This document shows, piece after piece, positions 7,091 to 17,959 of a DNA stretch of 47,655 nt. Location of the stretch: assembly GCA_013373015.1 (NCBI GenBank), contig JABXIQ010000034.1:1-47655 (forward strand), written 5' to 3'. The notes beneath the pieces were generated by a model. It did not search any database. It had not been told where the DNA came from and was given only the letters and a program-made list of their open reading frames with translations. Both the position numbers and the translations under genes were made by a program. This DNA is from Kangiellaceae bacterium (GTDB lineage: Bacteria; Pseudomonadota; Gammaproteobacteria; Enterobacterales; Kangiellaceae). Positions within the stretch are counted from its first letter, which is position 1. Every line of letters begins with the position of its first letter.

Positions 7091-7221
7091 ACACTTGTGC
7101 AAAGGATGCACACAAGGAAGAAAAAAGCCGAAGGATATGGTGCGACACGGAAGTAGCAGGGAGCAACATATTAGCATGAAGCTAACTGAAAATGGGCACG
7201 TTTAGTGCCCTTTTTCTTTTT
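7091..7221 (+). ncRNA. Putative CsrB/RsmZ-type CsrA-sequestering small RNA
   Basis: Five GGA motifs occur within 60 bases (7104-7106, 7116-7118, 7133-7135, 7149-7151, 7160-7162) in a non-coding stretch that ends in a strong intrinsic terminator. The first lies in the 7-nt loop AAAGGAT of a 5-bp hairpin (TGTGC 7096-7100 / GCACA 7108-7112). The second is ACAAGGA. The fourth, ACACGGAAGT at 7145-7154, fits the CsrA SELEX consensus ACANGGANGT exactly. A further hairpin (TTAGC/GCTAA, 7171-7185) precedes the terminator. Known CsrB/RsmY/RsmZ RNAs bind and titrate CsrA through such loops. The 5' end is approximate. Alternatively it is a leader of carA, but the terminator separates the two. Confidence 0.6.
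7194..7221 (+). terminator. Strong rho-independent terminator between the small RNA and carA
   Basis: GGGCAC (7194-7199) pairs with GTGCCC (7205-7210) over GTTTA and is followed by TTTTTCTTTTT. It ends whatever is transcribed from the dapB-carA gap, about 200 bp before the carA start. Confidence 0.92.
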
Positions 7222-7424
7222 GTGATCTCTAATATTCTTGAAGATAGCTTTTTGAGAATTTGATGAGTCATTTTCTTATCAAAACTTTCCCAACCTTAAT
7301 AGACTTCCGACCAGCGATCCCGTAAAATACCGCGAATTTGCCAAAAATTTCGATAAAGCACAGATTTTTACGGACTCATTTTCCTTGAGCCCGAGTTTGT
7401 TGCACCCTAAAGATGGAGGTTTCT
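7222..7424 (+). promoter_or_regulatory. carA leader and promoter region
   Basis: About 200 bp without an ORF. It must hold the carAB promoter because a terminator closes its upstream side. I see no convincing -35/-10 pair and no clear ARG box. The only firm element is the Shine-Dalgarno GGAGG at 7415-7419, five bases before a TTG codon, which decides the carA start. Confidence 0.45.
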
Positions 7425-8591
7425 TTGGACAACACAGCGTTCAATTCAGAGTTAACTCAAGCACTCCAGCCAGCCGTTCTTGTTCTTGAAGATGGTAGTG
7501 TATTCCGTGGTATTTCAATAGGTTATGAAGGTCAAGCCGTTGGTGAGGTGGTATTCAACACTTCAATGACTGGCTATCAAGAAATCTTAACAGATCCCTC
7601 TTACGCCAAACAAATGGTGACTTTAACCTATCCACATATTGGTAACACTGGTACCAATGATGAAGACGAAGAGTCTTCCGCGGTTTGGGCTGAAGGATTA
7701 ATTATTCGCGATTTACCATTACTGCATAGTAATTTCCGAGCGCAGGAATCTCTATCAGAGTATTTGATACGCCATAAAAAAGTGGCTATTGCGGATATTG
7801 ATACACGACGTTTAACGCGAATTTTACGCGATAAAGGTGCGCAAAATGGTTGTATCCTTGCAGGAACAGATCTTGATGAAGATAAAGCGTTAGAACTTGC
7901 TAAGTCATTCCCGGGCTTGAAGGGCATGGATTTAGCAAAAGAAGTTTGTACTAAAGAAACCTATCAATGGAATGCAACTTCTTGGCAATTAGGTCAAGGT
8001 CACGGTCAGCTTCAAGATAAGAAATTCAAAGTTGTGGCTTATGACTACGGTGTAAAACGTAATATTTTAAGAATGTTAGCAGATCGCGGTTGTGATTTGA
8101 CAGTCGTTCCTGCGCAAACGCCAGCTAGCCAAGTGCTAGCGATGAATCCTGACGGTGTTTTCTTATCCAATGGCCCAGGCGATCCAGAACCATGTGATTA
8201 CGCCATTGAAGCAATTAAAGAGATTGTTGCTACTGGAATACCAACTTTTGGAATTTGTTTAGGTCATCAATTATTAGCATTAGCCAGTGGCGGTAAAACG
8301 GTAAAAATGAAGTTTGGTCATCATGGAGCCAACCATCCAGTGCAAAACTTAGACGATAAAACCGTATTGATCACCAGCCAGAATCATGGCTTTGCTGCTG
8401 ACGAAGACACATTACCTGTTAATTTGCGTGCTACTCACCGCTCATTATTCGATGGTTCATTGCAAGGTATTCATCGCACAGATAAGCCAGCGTTTAGCTT
8501 CCAAGGACATCCAGAAGCAAGTCCTGGTCCACATGATGCTGCGCCATTATTTGACCACTTCATTGAACTGATGACTCAACACAAAGCATAG
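7425..8591 (+). CDS. carA: Carbamoyl-phosphate synthase small (glutaminase) subunit
   Basis: CarA hydrolyses glutamine and channels ammonia to CarB, supplying carbamoyl phosphate for pyrimidines and arginine. The N-terminal CarA domain ([30 protein letters not shown]) is followed by a class I glutamine amidotransferase domain with GICLGHQ (nucleophile Cys278) and GHPEASPGP (His362, Glu364). The frame is also open from an ATG at 7413, but the ideal GGAGG lies inside those first codons and five bases before TTG 7425, so I take TTG as the start; E. coli carA also uses TTG. carB begins 11 bp after the stop. The enzyme uses bicarbonate, as PurK does. Confidence 0.96.
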   Translation: MDNTAFNSELTQALQPAVLVLEDGSVFRGISIGYEGQAVGEVVFNTSMTGYQEILTDPSYAKQMVTLTYPHIGNTGTNDEDEESSAVWAEGLIIRDLPLLHSNFRAQESLSEYLIRHKKVAIADIDTRRLTRILRDKGAQNGCILAGTDLDEDKALELAKSFPGLKGMDLAKEVCTKETYQWNATSWQLGQGHGQLQDKKFKVVAYDYGVKRNILRMLADRGCDLTVVPAQTPASQVLAMNPDGVFLSNGPGDPEPCDYAIEAIKEIVATGIPTFGICLGHQLLALASGGKTVKMKFGHHGANHPVQNLDDKTVLITSQNHGFAADEDTLPVNLRATHRSLFDGSLQGIHRTDKPAFSFQGHPEASPGPHDAAPLFDHFIELMTQHKA

Positions 8592-8602
8592 GTAAAATTA
8601 AG

Positions 8603-11600
8603 ATGCCAAAACGTACTGACATAAAAAGTATTTTGATTTTAGGTGCTGGCCCGATCATTATCGGTCAAGCGTGTGAGTTCGATTATTCTGGAGCACAGGC
8701 TTGTAAGGCACTACGTGAAGAAGGTTATCGAGTTATTTTGGTTAACTCGAATCCAGCGACCATTATGACTGATCCAAACATGGCTGATGCGACTTACATC
8801 GAGCCAATTCATTGGGAAGTGGTGGCTAAAATTATTGAGAAAGAGCGTCCTGATGCCATTCTTCCGACAATGGGTGGGCAAACCGCATTAAACTGTGCGC
8901 TAGACTTGGCTTCGCGCGGCGTTCTTGAAATTTATGGCGTGGAAATGATTGGCGCGACACGTGAAGCGATTGATAAAGCTGAAGATCGTGAATTGTTCGC
9001 TAAAGCCATGTCAAAAATTGGCTTAGATCAGCCAAAGCAAGACGTTGCTCATAGCATGGAAGAAGCTTGGAAAGTGCAAAAAGAAGTAGGCTTTCCTTGT
9101 ATCATTCGCCCATCATTTACAATGGGTGGTACTGGCGGCGGTATCGCTTATAACAAAGAAGAATTTGAAGAAATTTGTGCTCGTGGTTTAGACCTATCAC
9201 CAACTAGTGAATTATTGATTGATGAATCGTTAATTGGTTGGAAAGAGTATGAGATGGAAGTGGTGCGTGACAAAAACGACAACTGTATCATCATTTGCTC
9301 GATTGAAAATTTTGATCCAATGGGCGTACATACCGGTGATTCGATCACGGTTGCACCAGCACAGACCTTAACTGACAAAGAATATCAGATCATGCGTGAT
9401 GCTTCATTGGCGGTTTTGCGTGAGATCGGTGTTGAAACTGGTGGTTCAAACGTACAGTTTGCGGTAAATCCAAAGAATGGTCGTATGACCATTATCGAAA
9501 TGAATCCTCGTGTATCACGCTCATCGGCTTTAGCCTCAAAAGCGACAGGTTTCCCTATTGCTAAAGTCGCTGCTAAATTAGCCGTTGGCTACACCTTAGA
9601 TGAGCTGCAAAACGATATTACTGGTGGCGCGACTCCAGCATCTTTTGAGCCAACAATTGATTATGTGGTAACTAAAATCCCACGTTTCAACTTTGAGAAG
9701 TTCCCGAATTCTGACGCCACTTTAACAACTCAAATGAAATCAGTGGGTGAAGTCATGGCGATTGGCCGTAACTTCCAAGAGTCATTGCAAAAAGCCTTAC
9801 GTGGATTAGAAGTGGGTTCAGCAGGCTTTGAGCCGCAACTTGATGCGGCTGATGAAAATTTAACTGACACTTTACGCCAAAGATTACGCGTTCCAGGCGC
9901 TGATCGAATTTGGTACGTAGCTGACGCTTTCCGTCACGGCTGGTCATTGGATGAAGTGTTTGAGTACACCAATATTGATCGCTGGTTTTTAGTGCAAATT
10001 GAAGAATTAATCTCGATTGAAAAGTCTCTACAAGAGATGTCTTTATCTGAGCTTAACGAAAACATTTTACGCACGTTAAAACGCAAAGGTTTTTCAGATA
10101 AGCGCTTAGCGGATATTTTTGCGGCCAGTGAAAAAGAAATCCGCAAGATGCGCAAAAAACTGGGTGTCTTGCCAGTGTATAAGCGTGTCGATACTTGTGC
10201 AGCGGAGTTTTCAACTTCTACTGCATATATGTATTCCAGCTATGACGAAGAATGTGAATCACTACCATCTGATAAAGAAAAAATCATGATTTTGGGTGGT
10301 GGCCCTAACCGTATTGGTCAAGGTATTGAGTTTGACTATTGCTGTGTACATGCGGCGTTTGCGATGCGTGAAGATGGCTATGAAACTATTATGGTTAACT
10401 GTAATCCTGAGACGGTTTCAACGGATTATGATACTTCAGATCGTTTGTATTTTGAGCCAGTAACCCTTGAAGATGTGTTAGCCATTGTTGACGTTGAAAA
10501 ACCAAAAGGCGTGATCGTGCATTATGGTGGTCAAACGCCATTAAAATTAGCTCGTGAATTAGAAGCTGCAGGGGTTCCGATTATTGGTACATCTCCTGAT
10601 GCGATTGACCGTGCCGAAGATCGTGAACGTTTCCAACGTGCTATAGAGCGCTTGAATTTATTACAACCGCCAAATAGAACTGCGCGTAATATTGAAGAAG
10701 GTGTTCGTCTGGCAGAAGAAATCGGTTATCCACTAGTGGTTCGTCCTTCCTATGTATTAGGTGGTCGAGCTATGGAAATTGTTTATAACGAAGATGAATT
10801 ACGCCGTTATATGAACGAAGCGGTGAGTGTTTCAAATGAATCTCCAGTGCTTCTTGACCGTTTCTTAGATGACGCAATCGAAGTTGATGTGGACGCCATT
10901 TTTGACGGTGAAGATATCTTGATTGGTGGTATCATGGAGCATATTGAGCAAGCAGGTGTTCACTCAGGTGATTCAGCATGTTCAATTCCTCCATTTAGTT
11001 TAAGCCAAGAAGTGCAAGATGAGTTGCGCCGTCAAATGTTAGTGATGGCTAAAGAGCTACAGGTGCGTGGCTTGATGAATGCGCAGTTTGCAATTCAGGG
11101 CGATAGAATTTTCATTCTTGAAGTTAATCCGCGTGCATCACGCACAGTTCCATTTGTTTCTAAAGCAACAAGCACACCTTTAGCGAAAGTTGCCGCTAGT
11201 GTTATGGCAGGGAAGACGCTTAAAGAAACAGGCTATACGCAAGAAATTATACCGAAATATTATTCGGTTAAAGAGCCTGTTTTCCCATTCAATAAATTCC
11301 CAGGCTCCGATCCAATTTTGACCCCAGAGATGAAGTCAACAGGCGAAGCGATGGGTGTTGGGCAAACCTTTGGCGATGCTTTTTACAAAGCCAAGTTAGG
11401 TGGCGGTCAAGCAGTTCCAATGTCTGGGCAAGTTATTATCAGTGTCCGTGAAGCTGATCGAGCGGGTTTACCAGCAGTTGCTCGTTCATTAGTAGAGCAA
11501 GGTTTTGAGCTGATGGCGACAGGCGGCACTGCAAGAACTATTCGTGAGGCAGGTATTCCTTGTCAACGTATTAATAAAATGTTCGAGGGTCGTCCGCACA

Positions 11601-11827
11601 TTGTTGATTACATCAAAAATGGTGAAGTGGATTACATTATTAATACTACAGAAGGTAAGCAGGCGATTGCGGACTCTTATTTGATCCGACGTAGCGCTTT
11701 GCAACACAAGATCCCCTATACCACAACGTTAGCGGGTGCTGTGGCCTCTTGTGCAGCAATGACAGATCATTCTCGTAGCCAAATTAATTCAGTTCAAGAG
11801 TTGCATAAGCAGGTAGAAAAAGTATGA
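8603..11827 (+). CDS. carB: Carbamoyl-phosphate synthase large subunit
   Basis: A 1074-aa protein (E. coli CarB is 1073). It has two homologous ATP-grasp halves: the first starts [20 protein letters not shown], the second [20 protein letters not shown], each with NPRxSR-type metal/ATP motifs ([34 protein letters not shown]). Between them lies the oligomerisation region, and at the C terminus the MGS-like allosteric domain ([19 protein letters not shown]). It makes carbamoyl phosphate from bicarbonate, ammonia and 2 ATP in complex with CarA. The ATG follows carA by 11 bp. The stop TGA overlaps the greA start (ATGA), which couples translation of the two. Confidence 0.98.
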   Translation: MPKRTDIKSILILGAGPIIIGQACEFDYSGAQACKALREEGYRVILVNSNPATIMTDPNMADATYIEPIHWEVVAKIIEKERPDAILPTMGGQTALNCALDLASRGVLEIYGVEMIGATREAIDKAEDRELFAKAMSKIGLDQPKQDVAHSMEEAWKVQKEVGFPCIIRPSFTMGGTGGGIAYNKEEFEEICARGLDLSPTSELLIDESLIGWKEYEMEVVRDKNDNCIIICSIENFDPMGVHTGDSITVAPAQTLTDKEYQIMRDASLAVLREIGVETGGSNVQFAVNPKNGRMTIIEMNPRVSRSSALASKATGFPIAKVAAKLAVGYTLDELQNDITGGATPASFEPTIDYVVTKIPRFNFEKFPNSDATLTTQMKSVGEVMAIGRNFQESLQKALRGLEVGSAGFEPQLDAADENLTDTLRQRLRVPGADRIWYVADAFRHGWSLDEVFEYTNIDRWFLVQIEELISIEKSLQEMSLSELNENILRTLKRKGFSDKRLADIFAASEKEIRKMRKKLGVLPVYKRVDTCAAEFSTSTAYMYSSYDEECESLPSDKEKIMILGGGPNRIGQGIEFDYCCVHAAFAMREDGYETIMVNCNPETVSTDYDTSDRLYFEPVTLEDVLAIVDVEKPKGVIVHYGGQTPLKLARELEAAGVPIIGTSPDAIDRAEDRERFQRAIERLNLLQPPNRTARNIEEGVRLAEEIGYPLVVRPSYVLGGRAMEIVYNEDELRRYMNEAVSVSNESPVLLDRFLDDAIEVDVDAIFDGEDILIGGIMEHIEQAGVHSGDSACSIPPFSLSQEVQDELRRQMLVMAKELQVRGLMNAQFAIQGDRIFILEVNPRASRTVPFVSKATSTPLAKVAASVMAGKTLKETGYTQEIIPKYYSVKEPVFPFNKFPGSDPILTPEMKSTGEAMGVGQTFGDAFYKAKLGGGQAVPMSGQVIISVREADRAGLPAVARSLVEQGFELMATGGTARTIREAGIPCQRINKMFEGRPHIVDYIKNGEVDYIINTTEGKQAIADSYLIRRSALQHKIPYTTTLAGAVASCAAMTDHSRSQINSVQELHKQVEKV

Positions 11828-12306
11828 ATAGAGTTCCTATGACTGCCCAAGGGGCGGCGGCTTTGCAAGCAGAGTTGGAAGAGCTTAAAAAAGTGACTCG
11901 TCCTAAAATTGTTGCGGCAATTGCTGAAGCGCGTGAGCATGGCGATTTGAAAGAAAATGCGGAATATCATGCTGCGCGTGAGCAACAAGGTTTTGTGGAA
12001 GGTCGTATCCAAGATATTGAAGCTAAACTATCTAATGCACAGGTCATTGATGTCAAAACGATTACAAATAATGGCAAAGTGATTTTCGGTGCTACCGTTA
12101 TTTTGATTAATCTTGATGATAGCAAGGCTGATGAAGTGCAATATCAGATTGTGGGCGATGATGAAGCGAATTTGAAAGAAGGTAAAATTTCGATTAATTC
12201 ACCAATAGCCCGTGGTTTGATTGGTAAGGAAGAGGGTGATATCGCTAATATTCAAACGCCAGGAGGCACAGTTGAATACGAAATTGCTGAAGTGCTTTAC
12301 CTCTAA
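11824..12306 (+). CDS. greA: Transcript cleavage factor GreA
   Basis: A 160-aa protein of standard GreA length. The N-terminal antiparallel coiled coil carries the acidic tip DLKENAEY (Asp41, Glu44), which coordinates catalytic Mg2+ in the RNA polymerase secondary channel. The C-terminal FKBP-like domain includes [14 protein letters not shown]. GreA rescues backtracked RNA polymerase by stimulating cleavage of the nascent RNA. The ATG at 11824 overlaps the carB stop (ATGA); an internal ATG at codon 6 (MTAQGAAAL) is an alternative closer to the usual family N terminus. carAB-greA is a common order in Proteobacteria. A terminator follows 34 bp after the stop. Confidence 0.97.
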   Translation: MNRVPMTAQGAAALQAELEELKKVTRPKIVAAIAEAREHGDLKENAEYHAAREQQGFVEGRIQDIEAKLSNAQVIDVKTITNNGKVIFGATVILINLDDSKADEVQYQIVGDDEANLKEGKISINSPIARGLIGKEEGDIANIQTPGGTVEYEIAEVLYL

Positions 12307-12340
12307 CCTTTTATTGCTGGTTTATTTACAACAGTATTAA

Positions 12341-12365
12341 AAAGGCCTCTATTGAGGCCTTTTTT
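12341..12365. terminator. Bidirectional terminator between greA and yhbY
   Basis: AAAGGCCTC (12341-12349) pairs with GAGGCCTTT (12354-12362) over TATT, with T's after it on the plus strand and an A-tract before it that gives U's on the minus strand. It serves the converging greA and yhbY genes. Confidence 0.9.
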
Positions 12366-12381
12366 GTTACAAGCGGAAAAG

Positions 12382-12681
12382 TTATTTTTTCGGTAAGATG
12401 ATTTTCGGTTGTGATGATTTACGGTAAATTGATAAGTTATGGCCAATCACCTGCACTTTTGCGGCTTGGGTTTTTTGGCAGATAGTGTCAATCATTTCTG
12501 CTTTATCTTCACGATCTTCCGCACGTACTTTAATTTTAATAAGCTCATGATGATTTAAGGCGTTATTAATTTCTTCTAATACGCTTTCAGAGACACCATT
12601 GGCGCCAATCATGACTACAGGGCGGAGGTCATGGGCTTTGCCGCGTAAAAATTTGAGTTGGCTTTTGCTTATTTGAGTCAT
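12382..12681 (-). CDS. yhbY: YhbY/CRM-domain RNA-binding protein, ribosome assembly
   Basis: A single CRM domain of about 99 aa. Family motifs are KFLRGKAHDLRPVVMIGANG with the GxxG loop (GANG), LNHHELIKIKV, and VQVIGHNLSIYR. E. coli YhbY associates with 50S precursors, and the family binds RNA. The frame is also open from a GTG at 12693, but the ATG at 12681 (MTQISKSQLKF) aligns with the normal family N terminus, so I prefer it. It is divergent from rlmE, the usual arrangement of this pair. Confidence 0.95.
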   Translation of the reverse strand: MTQISKSQLKFLRGKAHDLRPVVMIGANGVSESVLEEINNALNHHELIKIKVRAEDREDKAEMIDTICQKTQAAKVQVIGHNLSIYRKSSQPKIILPKK

Positions 12682-12800
12682 GGTTATAAACACTCTATCT
12701 GGGTGATAGTGATAATTAGCGGTTATTTTACCTTAAAAAAGGTACAATAGAGATAGATTTATACAACTTTTATGATCAGAAAGTGGAAATACGGTAATTC

Positions 12801-13427
12801 ATGGGAAAAGCACGAAGTAAAAGTAGTCATCGTTGGATGAAAGAGCATTTTGATGATCCCTATGTGAAACGTTCGCAGAAGGATGGCTATCGCTCGCGAG
12901 CAGTTTATAAGCTGGAAGAGTTAGACTTAAAATACAATTTACTCAAAAAAGGCATCACTGTGGTTGACCTCGGTGCTGCTCCAGGTGGTTGGTCGCAATA
13001 CTGCGCCTATAAAATTGGGGATAAAGGCAGTATTTTTGCCTTAGATATTTTGCCTATGGATCCATTACCAGATGTGGAGTTTATTCAAGGTGATTTTCGA
13101 GAAGAGGCGGTTCTTGAGCAATTGCTTGAAATGATTGGTGATAAAAAAGCAGACCTTGTTTTATCCGATATGGCCCCCAATATGAGTGGAGTAGATGCTG
13201 TAGATTTACCGCGCTCGATGTATTTAACCGAATTAGCACTCGAGTTGGCACAAACGGTGCTGGCTAAGGGTGGTAGTTATGTTGTGAAAGTCTTCCAAGG
13301 AGAAGGTTTTGATGACTATGTGCGCCAATGTAGAAACTTGTTTAGTAAGGTAATGATTCGCAAACCTGATGCGTCTAGACCGCGCTCAAGAGAAGTTTAT
13401 ATTCTCGGACAAGGCTTTAAGGGGTAA
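12801..13427 (+). CDS. rlmE: 23S rRNA 2'-O-ribose methyltransferase (U2552)
   Basis: RlmE (FtsJ/RrmJ) methylates U2552 in the A loop of 23S rRNA on the 50S subunit. The length of 208 aa fits. The SAM-binding motif is [14 protein letters not shown], and the catalytic K-D-K-E tetrad is complete: Lys37, Asp123 ([10 protein letters not shown]), Lys163 ([10 protein letters not shown]), and Glu198 (RSREVY), each offset by one from E. coli. Upstream, TACAAT at 12743-12748 is a possible -10. ftsH follows 160 bp downstream in the classic rlmE-ftsH order. Confidence 0.97.
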   Translation: MGKARSKSSHRWMKEHFDDPYVKRSQKDGYRSRAVYKLEELDLKYNLLKKGITVVDLGAAPGGWSQYCAYKIGDKGSIFALDILPMDPLPDVEFIQGDFREEAVLEQLLEMIGDKKADLVLSDMAPNMSGVDAVDLPRSMYLTELALELAQTVLAKGGSYVVKVFQGEGFDDYVRQCRNLFSKVMIRKPDASRPRSREVYILGQGFKG

Positions 13428-13587
13428 TAACCCTTTAATATCTAAGGTTTTATTTTTTGTCGATACGGTAAAAAACGGTAAATTTGTTACGTTTTGTTAA
13501 ACTCTAAGACTTTCGTTAGCTGTAAAGCGTGGCATAATGTACGGTCACAGTTAAGGACAGAACACTGTCAAAATTGAGGTTCAACCT

Positions 13588-15534
13588 TTGAACGATTTAG
13601 TAAAAAATATTTTATTCTGGGCAATTGCTGCCGTCATTTTGTTTGTTGTTATTGACACTATTCAAGAGCGTCAGTTGGACGATAGTAAAGTTTCATTCTC
13701 TGAATTTGTACAAAAAATTGAGAGCAAGGAAGTTCAAGATGTTGTTATTAATCCAAATAATGGCTTGGTAACTGGCAAACTTGCTGGTGACATGACGCGT
13801 GAAATTCGTGCTGAAATTCCAGTAGGTGGTGCAGAAAAGCTGAATGAACTGCTGTTGGATAACAAAGTGAGTTATTCAGGCGCCAAGCGTGAAAGCGGTG
13901 GTCTAGGCAGTATCTTGTTGAGCTTTGGTCCGATTTTATTACTGATCGCTGTTTGGATTTATTTCATGCGCCAAATGCAAGGCGGTGGTAAAGGTGGCGG
14001 TGCCTTGTCATTTGGTAAGTCTAAAGCTCGCATGTTGTCTGAAGATCAAGTTAAAACTACTTTTGCAGATGTTGCAGGTGTTGAAGAAGCAAAAGAAGAA
14101 GTTGGTGAGTTAGTAGATTTCTTACGTGATCCCCGCAAATACCAACGCTTAGGCGGAACTATTCCGCGTGGGGTCTTGATGGTTGGTCCTCCAGGAACAG
14201 GTAAAACCTTATTGGCAAGAGCTATTGCGGGTGAAGCGAAAGTACCATTTTTTACCATTTCAGGTTCTGACTTCGTTGAAATGTTCGTCGGTGTGGGCGC
14301 GTCGCGTGTGCGTGATATGTTCGATCAAGCCAAAAAACATGCCCCATGTATTATTTTCATTGATGAGATTGACGCTGTGGGTCGTCATCGTGGCGCTGGT
14401 ATGGGCGGTGGTCATGATGAGCGTGAACAAACCCTAAACCAATTACTCGTTGAAATGGATGGTTTTGAAGGTGGTGAAGGCGTAATTGTTATCGCAGCAA
14501 CCAACCGTCCTGATGTGCTAGATCCTGCCTTATTACGTCCTGGACGTTTTGACCGTCAAGTGGTGGTTGGATTGCCTGATGTTCAAGGACGAGAAAAGAT
14601 TCTACAAGTACATATGCGTAAAGTGCCTGCGGATGATGATGTCCGTCCTGAGTTGATTGCGCGTGGTACACCAGGCTTTTCAGGCGCAGATCTAGCTAAT
14701 TTGGTTAATGAGGCTGCGTTATTTGCAGCGCGTGAAAATAAGCGCACTGTGACCATGCATCATTTTGAAAAAGCCAAAGATAAGATCATGATGGGTGCAG
14801 AGCGCCGTTCTATGGTTATGACTGAAGAAGAAAAACTTAATACTGCTTATCATGAAGCTGGTCATGCCATTGTTGGATTAAAAGTACCAAGCCATGATCC
14901 TGTTTATAAGGTGAGCATTATTCCACGTGGACGAGCACTTGGTGTGACTATGTACCTGCCAGAGCGTGACCGCTACTCGATGTCTAAAGAGCAGCTTGAA
15001 AGTCAACTCTCATCATTATTCGGTGGTCGCATTGCAGAAGAAATCCTAAATGGAGCGGATAAGATCACAACGGGTGCATCGAATGATATTGAGCGTGCAA
15101 CAGAAATCGCTCGTAATATGGTCACTAAGTGGGGCTTATCGGAAAAACTAGGTCCTTTATCATATGCCCAAGATGAAGGAGAAGTGTTCTTAGGGCGCTC
15201 AGTAACTCAACATAAAAATATTGCTGATGATACTGCGCGTGCAATTGATGAAGAAATTCGCGATATTATTGATAGAAATTATCAACGCGCTGAAACAATC
15301 TTGAAAGAACATTTGGAGCAGCTGCATGCTATGTCTGCGGCATTGATGAAGTATGAAACTATTGATGCCAAACAGATTGATCAGATCATGAAAGGTGATG
15401 AGCCTACGCCGCCTTCAGGTTGGACAGATAAGCCACAGTCGCCGAATGAAGGTGGTGGCGCAGGATCATCCGGTTCTAATGTTGAAAAAGGACCTGACGC
15501 TGATTCAGCTGTGGCCATTAAATCTGTTGAGTAG
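13588..15534 (+). CDS. ftsH: ATP-dependent zinc metalloprotease FtsH
   Basis: A membrane-bound AAA+ protease of 648 aa that extracts and degrades membrane proteins and regulators such as LpxC and RpoH in E. coli. Two membrane helices (about 8-25 and 107-127) flank a periplasmic domain. Walker A GPPGTGKT is at 200-207, Walker B IIFIDE at 255-260, the second region of homology is [20 protein letters not shown], and zinc-binding HEAGH is at 422-426. The last 45 residues are low-complexity Gly/Ser/Pro. Translation starts at TTG, with GAGG eight bases upstream and no better ATG. A terminator separates it from folP. Confidence 0.98.
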   Translation: MNDLVKNILFWAIAAVILFVVIDTIQERQLDDSKVSFSEFVQKIESKEVQDVVINPNNGLVTGKLAGDMTREIRAEIPVGGAEKLNELLLDNKVSYSGAKRESGGLGSILLSFGPILLLIAVWIYFMRQMQGGGKGGGALSFGKSKARMLSEDQVKTTFADVAGVEEAKEEVGELVDFLRDPRKYQRLGGTIPRGVLMVGPPGTGKTLLARAIAGEAKVPFFTISGSDFVEMFVGVGASRVRDMFDQAKKHAPCIIFIDEIDAVGRHRGAGMGGGHDEREQTLNQLLVEMDGFEGGEGVIVIAATNRPDVLDPALLRPGRFDRQVVVGLPDVQGREKILQVHMRKVPADDDVRPELIARGTPGFSGADLANLVNEAALFAARENKRTVTMHHFEKAKDKIMMGAERRSMVMTEEEKLNTAYHEAGHAIVGLKVPSHDPVYKVSIIPRGRALGVTMYLPERDRYSMSKEQLESQLSSLFGGRIAEEILNGADKITTGASNDIERATEIARNMVTKWGLSEKLGPLSYAQDEGEVFLGRSVTQHKNIADDTARAIDEEIRDIIDRNYQRAETILKEHLEQLHAMSAALMKYETIDAKQIDQIMKGDEPTPPSGWTDKPQSPNEGGGAGSSGSNVEKGPDADSAVAIKSVE

Positions 15535-15560
15535 TGTGCTACATCATAATGATTGGAAAG

Positions 15561-15583
15561 AGGGGCTGTAAGGCCCCTTTTTA
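15561..15583 (+). terminator. Rho-independent terminator after ftsH
   Basis: AGGGGC (15561-15566) pairs with GCCCCT (15573-15578) over TGTAAG and is followed by TTTTTA. It lies 43 bp before the folP start, so folP-glmM is fed by read-through or by its own promoter. Confidence 0.75.
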
Positions 15584-15625
15584 TATATGGAACTTGCTGT
15601 AGTGTTAGGGGGAAGTTAAACCTGA

Positions 15626-16465
15626 ATGAAAAGTATTTTACGAGACTTATTACCGCAAAAATCTCCATTGGTTATGGGGATATTAAATGCTACACCAGAC
15701 TCTTTCTCTGATGGTGGGCGTTTTGTGCAAAGAGGCAATGCGTTAACACAAGCGCAAGCGATGATTGAGCAAGGTGCAGATATTATTGATATTGGTGGCG
15801 AATCGACGCGACCTGGAGCTGCTGAGGTCTCTGTGCAACAGGAGCTTGATCGAGTCATCCCCTTGATAGAAGCTATAGTCGATACACAAATTGCTATCTC
15901 TATTGACACCAGCAAAGCTGAAGTAATGCGCGAGGCGATTAAAGCTGGAGCGGTTATGGTTAATGATGTTAGAGCTTTGCAAGAAGAGGGCGCTTTAGAA
16001 GTTGTTGCTGAAACAGATGTAGATGTGTGTTTAATGCATATGCAAGGGCAACCGCGAACTATGCAACAAGCGCCTCATTATCGTAATGTAACGCAAGAGG
16101 TTCTGGATTTTCTCCTGCAGAGAATAAAAGTTTGTAATAAAGCAGGTATTTCATCCGATAGAATTTGTCTTGATCCTGGTTTTGGGTTTGGTAAAACTTT
16201 GCAAAATAACTGTCAGCTGATGAATGATTTGCAAGAATTTCGTAAATTTAAGTTACCCTTATTGATAGGTGTTTCACGTAAAAGTATGATCGGTCAAATC
16301 TTAGCATGTGAAGTTGATGAGCGTTTGATTGGGAGTTTGGCTGCTGCGCAATATGCGGTGCAAAAAGGGGCTAAAATTCTGCGTGTTCACGATGTAAAAG
16401 AGACGGTGCAAATGGTTAAGGTTTTCAATGCCTTTGAAAATGGTTTTAGTCATAATAACCCATAA
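15626..16465 (+). CDS. folP: Dihydropteroate synthase
   Basis: A 279-aa TIM-barrel enzyme that joins pterin pyrophosphate and p-aminobenzoate to make dihydropteroate in folate synthesis; the family is the sulfonamide target. Motifs: MGILNATPDSFSDGG, DIIDIGGESTRPGA, SIDTSKAEVMREAI, MVNDVRAL, LMHMQG, DPGFGFGKT, and GVSRKSMIG. Each is in the canonical position for pterin or phosphate binding. It is followed 26 bp later by glmM, the usual folP-glmM order downstream of ftsH. Confidence 0.97.
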   Translation: MKSILRDLLPQKSPLVMGILNATPDSFSDGGRFVQRGNALTQAQAMIEQGADIIDIGGESTRPGAAEVSVQQELDRVIPLIEAIVDTQIAISIDTSKAEVMREAIKAGAVMVNDVRALQEEGALEVVAETDVDVCLMHMQGQPRTMQQAPHYRNVTQEVLDFLLQRIKVCNKAGISSDRICLDPGFGFGKTLQNNCQLMNDLQEFRKFKLPLLIGVSRKSMIGQILACEVDERLIGSLAAAQYAVQKGAKILRVHDVKETVQMVKVFNAFENGFSHNNP

Positions 16466-16491
16466 GCTAGCGATAATTATTTGGAAAAAGC

Positions 16492-17832
16492 ATGAGCGAT
16501 AGAAAATATTTTGGAACGGACGGTATTAGAGGGAAAGTTGGGCAGTTTCCAATAACTCCTGAATTTGTGTTAAAGCTAGGCTGGGCGGCTGGTAAGGTCT
16601 TGGCTCGAAACAACGGTGCGAAACGCAGCAAAATAGTGATTGGTAAGGATACTCGGATTTCGGGCTATATGTTTGAGTCTGTGCTTGAAGCGGGATTAAC
16701 TGCGGCTGGGGTCGATAGTTTTTTGGTTGGTCCTATGCCGACACCTGCAATTGCTTATTTAACCCGTACTTTTAGAGCAGATGCTGGTATTGTAATTAGT
16801 GCATCCCACAATGCTTTTCATGATAATGGGATTAAGTTTTTTTCAGCTGATGGCACGAAATTGCCTGATGAAGTAGAGCTCGCTATTGAAGAAATGCTTG
16901 AGCAAGAGATGGAAACGTTGCCATCGGAGCAGTTAGGTAAGGCCTTTAGAATTGATGATGCGGCCGCACGTTATGTTGAGTTTTGTAAAGCCAGTGTGCC
17001 TAATAATTTCTCATTAAAGGGAATGAAGATCGTATTGGATTGCGCAAATGGAGCAACCTATAAAATTGCCCCTTTTGTATTCAAAGAGCTTGGTGCAGAA
17101 GTTATATCAATTTTCAACAATCCTGATGGTTTAAATATTAATAAAAACTGTGGCGCGACACATTTAGGGCCATTAGGTAAAGTTGTATTGGGTGAAGAAG
17201 CTGACCTTGGAATTGCTTTCGATGGTGATGGTGATCGGGTGATGATGGTTGACCATTTAGGCAATCAGATTAATGGTGATCAGTTGATATTGATTATTGC
17301 TAAGCATCTTCATCAATTAGGCAAGTTAAATGGTGGGGTTGTCGGAACCTTGATGACTAATATGGCGGTTGAAACCACTTTACAGCGGATGCAAATACCC
17401 TTTGTGCGAAGTAAAGTAGGTGATCGTTATGTAATGGAAGAGCTTAAAGCTAATCAATGGAATATTGGAGGCGAATCTTCAGGCCATGTGATTTGTTTAG
17501 AGCATAATTCAACGGGTGACGGTGTGGTAGCCGCTTTGCAAGTACTAAAAGCACTGAAAGAAACAGAGCGTAATTTACACCAAGCGGTTACAGAAGATGA
17601 GTTATTTCCGCAAGTGTTGATAAATGTGCGTGTTGATGATGCCAAAATGAGCTTAAAATCAGAGACTTTACATAAAGCTGTTGCACAAAAAGAACAAGAA
17701 TTGGCGGGTTTGGGACGGGTTTTAATCAGAGCATCGGGAACTGAACCTGTGATTAGAGTCATGGTAGAAGCGCAAAAACTTGATCTAGCGCAACAAACTG
17801 CACAACAATTAGCCAATATAATAGAAATATAA
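16492..17832 (+). CDS. glmM: Phosphoglucosamine mutase
   Basis: A 446-aa member of the alpha-D-phosphohexomutase family (E. coli 445). It interconverts glucosamine-6-P and glucosamine-1-P for UDP-GlcNAc, and so for peptidoglycan and LPS. Seen: FGTDGIRGK at the N terminus; the phosphoserine loop [12 protein letters not shown] with Ser105; the Mg2+ loop DGDGD (244-248); the sugar loop GGESSGH; and the phosphate loop [12 protein letters not shown]. It starts ATG after GGAAAAAGC. In many relatives tpiA-secG follow directly; here about 9.4 kb with ompA, a CBS gene and the nqr cluster lie in between. Confidence 0.98.
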   Translation: MSDRKYFGTDGIRGKVGQFPITPEFVLKLGWAAGKVLARNNGAKRSKIVIGKDTRISGYMFESVLEAGLTAAGVDSFLVGPMPTPAIAYLTRTFRADAGIVISASHNAFHDNGIKFFSADGTKLPDEVELAIEEMLEQEMETLPSEQLGKAFRIDDAAARYVEFCKASVPNNFSLKGMKIVLDCANGATYKIAPFVFKELGAEVISIFNNPDGLNINKNCGATHLGPLGKVVLGEEADLGIAFDGDGDRVMMVDHLGNQINGDQLILIIAKHLHQLGKLNGGVVGTLMTNMAVETTLQRMQIPFVRSKVGDRYVMEELKANQWNIGGESSGHVICLEHNSTGDGVVAALQVLKALKETERNLHQAVTEDELFPQVLINVRVDDAKMSLKSETLHKAVAQKEQELAGLGRVLIRASGTEPVIRVMVEAQKLDLAQQTAQQLANIIEI

Positions 17833-17873
17833 GGGTTGTTTAATTGTAAAATTCTTTAAATACAGGCAAATTT

Positions 17874-17903
17874 TTGTATATAAGTCATTGTTTCATGTAT
17901 AAT
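17874..17903 (+). promoter_or_regulatory. Probable promoter of the OmpA-family gene
   Basis: A perfect TATAAT at 17898-17903, preceded at 18 bp by a weak -35 (TTGTAT, 17874-17879). It lies 57 bp before the ATG, with GAGAGGG as ribosome-binding site. This fits a highly expressed porin. Confidence 0.6.
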
Positions 17904-17959
17904 GACGAAGATTTCGCAATAATTTTAATGGAAAACTTCTAAATAGAGAGGGCAATACA

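Noticed and set aside
7137-7204. 22-codon ORF inside the putative small RNA (ATG 7137 to a TAG in the terminator loop), as a carA leader peptide
   Set aside because: AAGGA is only one base from the ATG, too close for initiation; the peptide has no run of Arg or pyrimidine-related codons; and the GGA pattern explains the region better.
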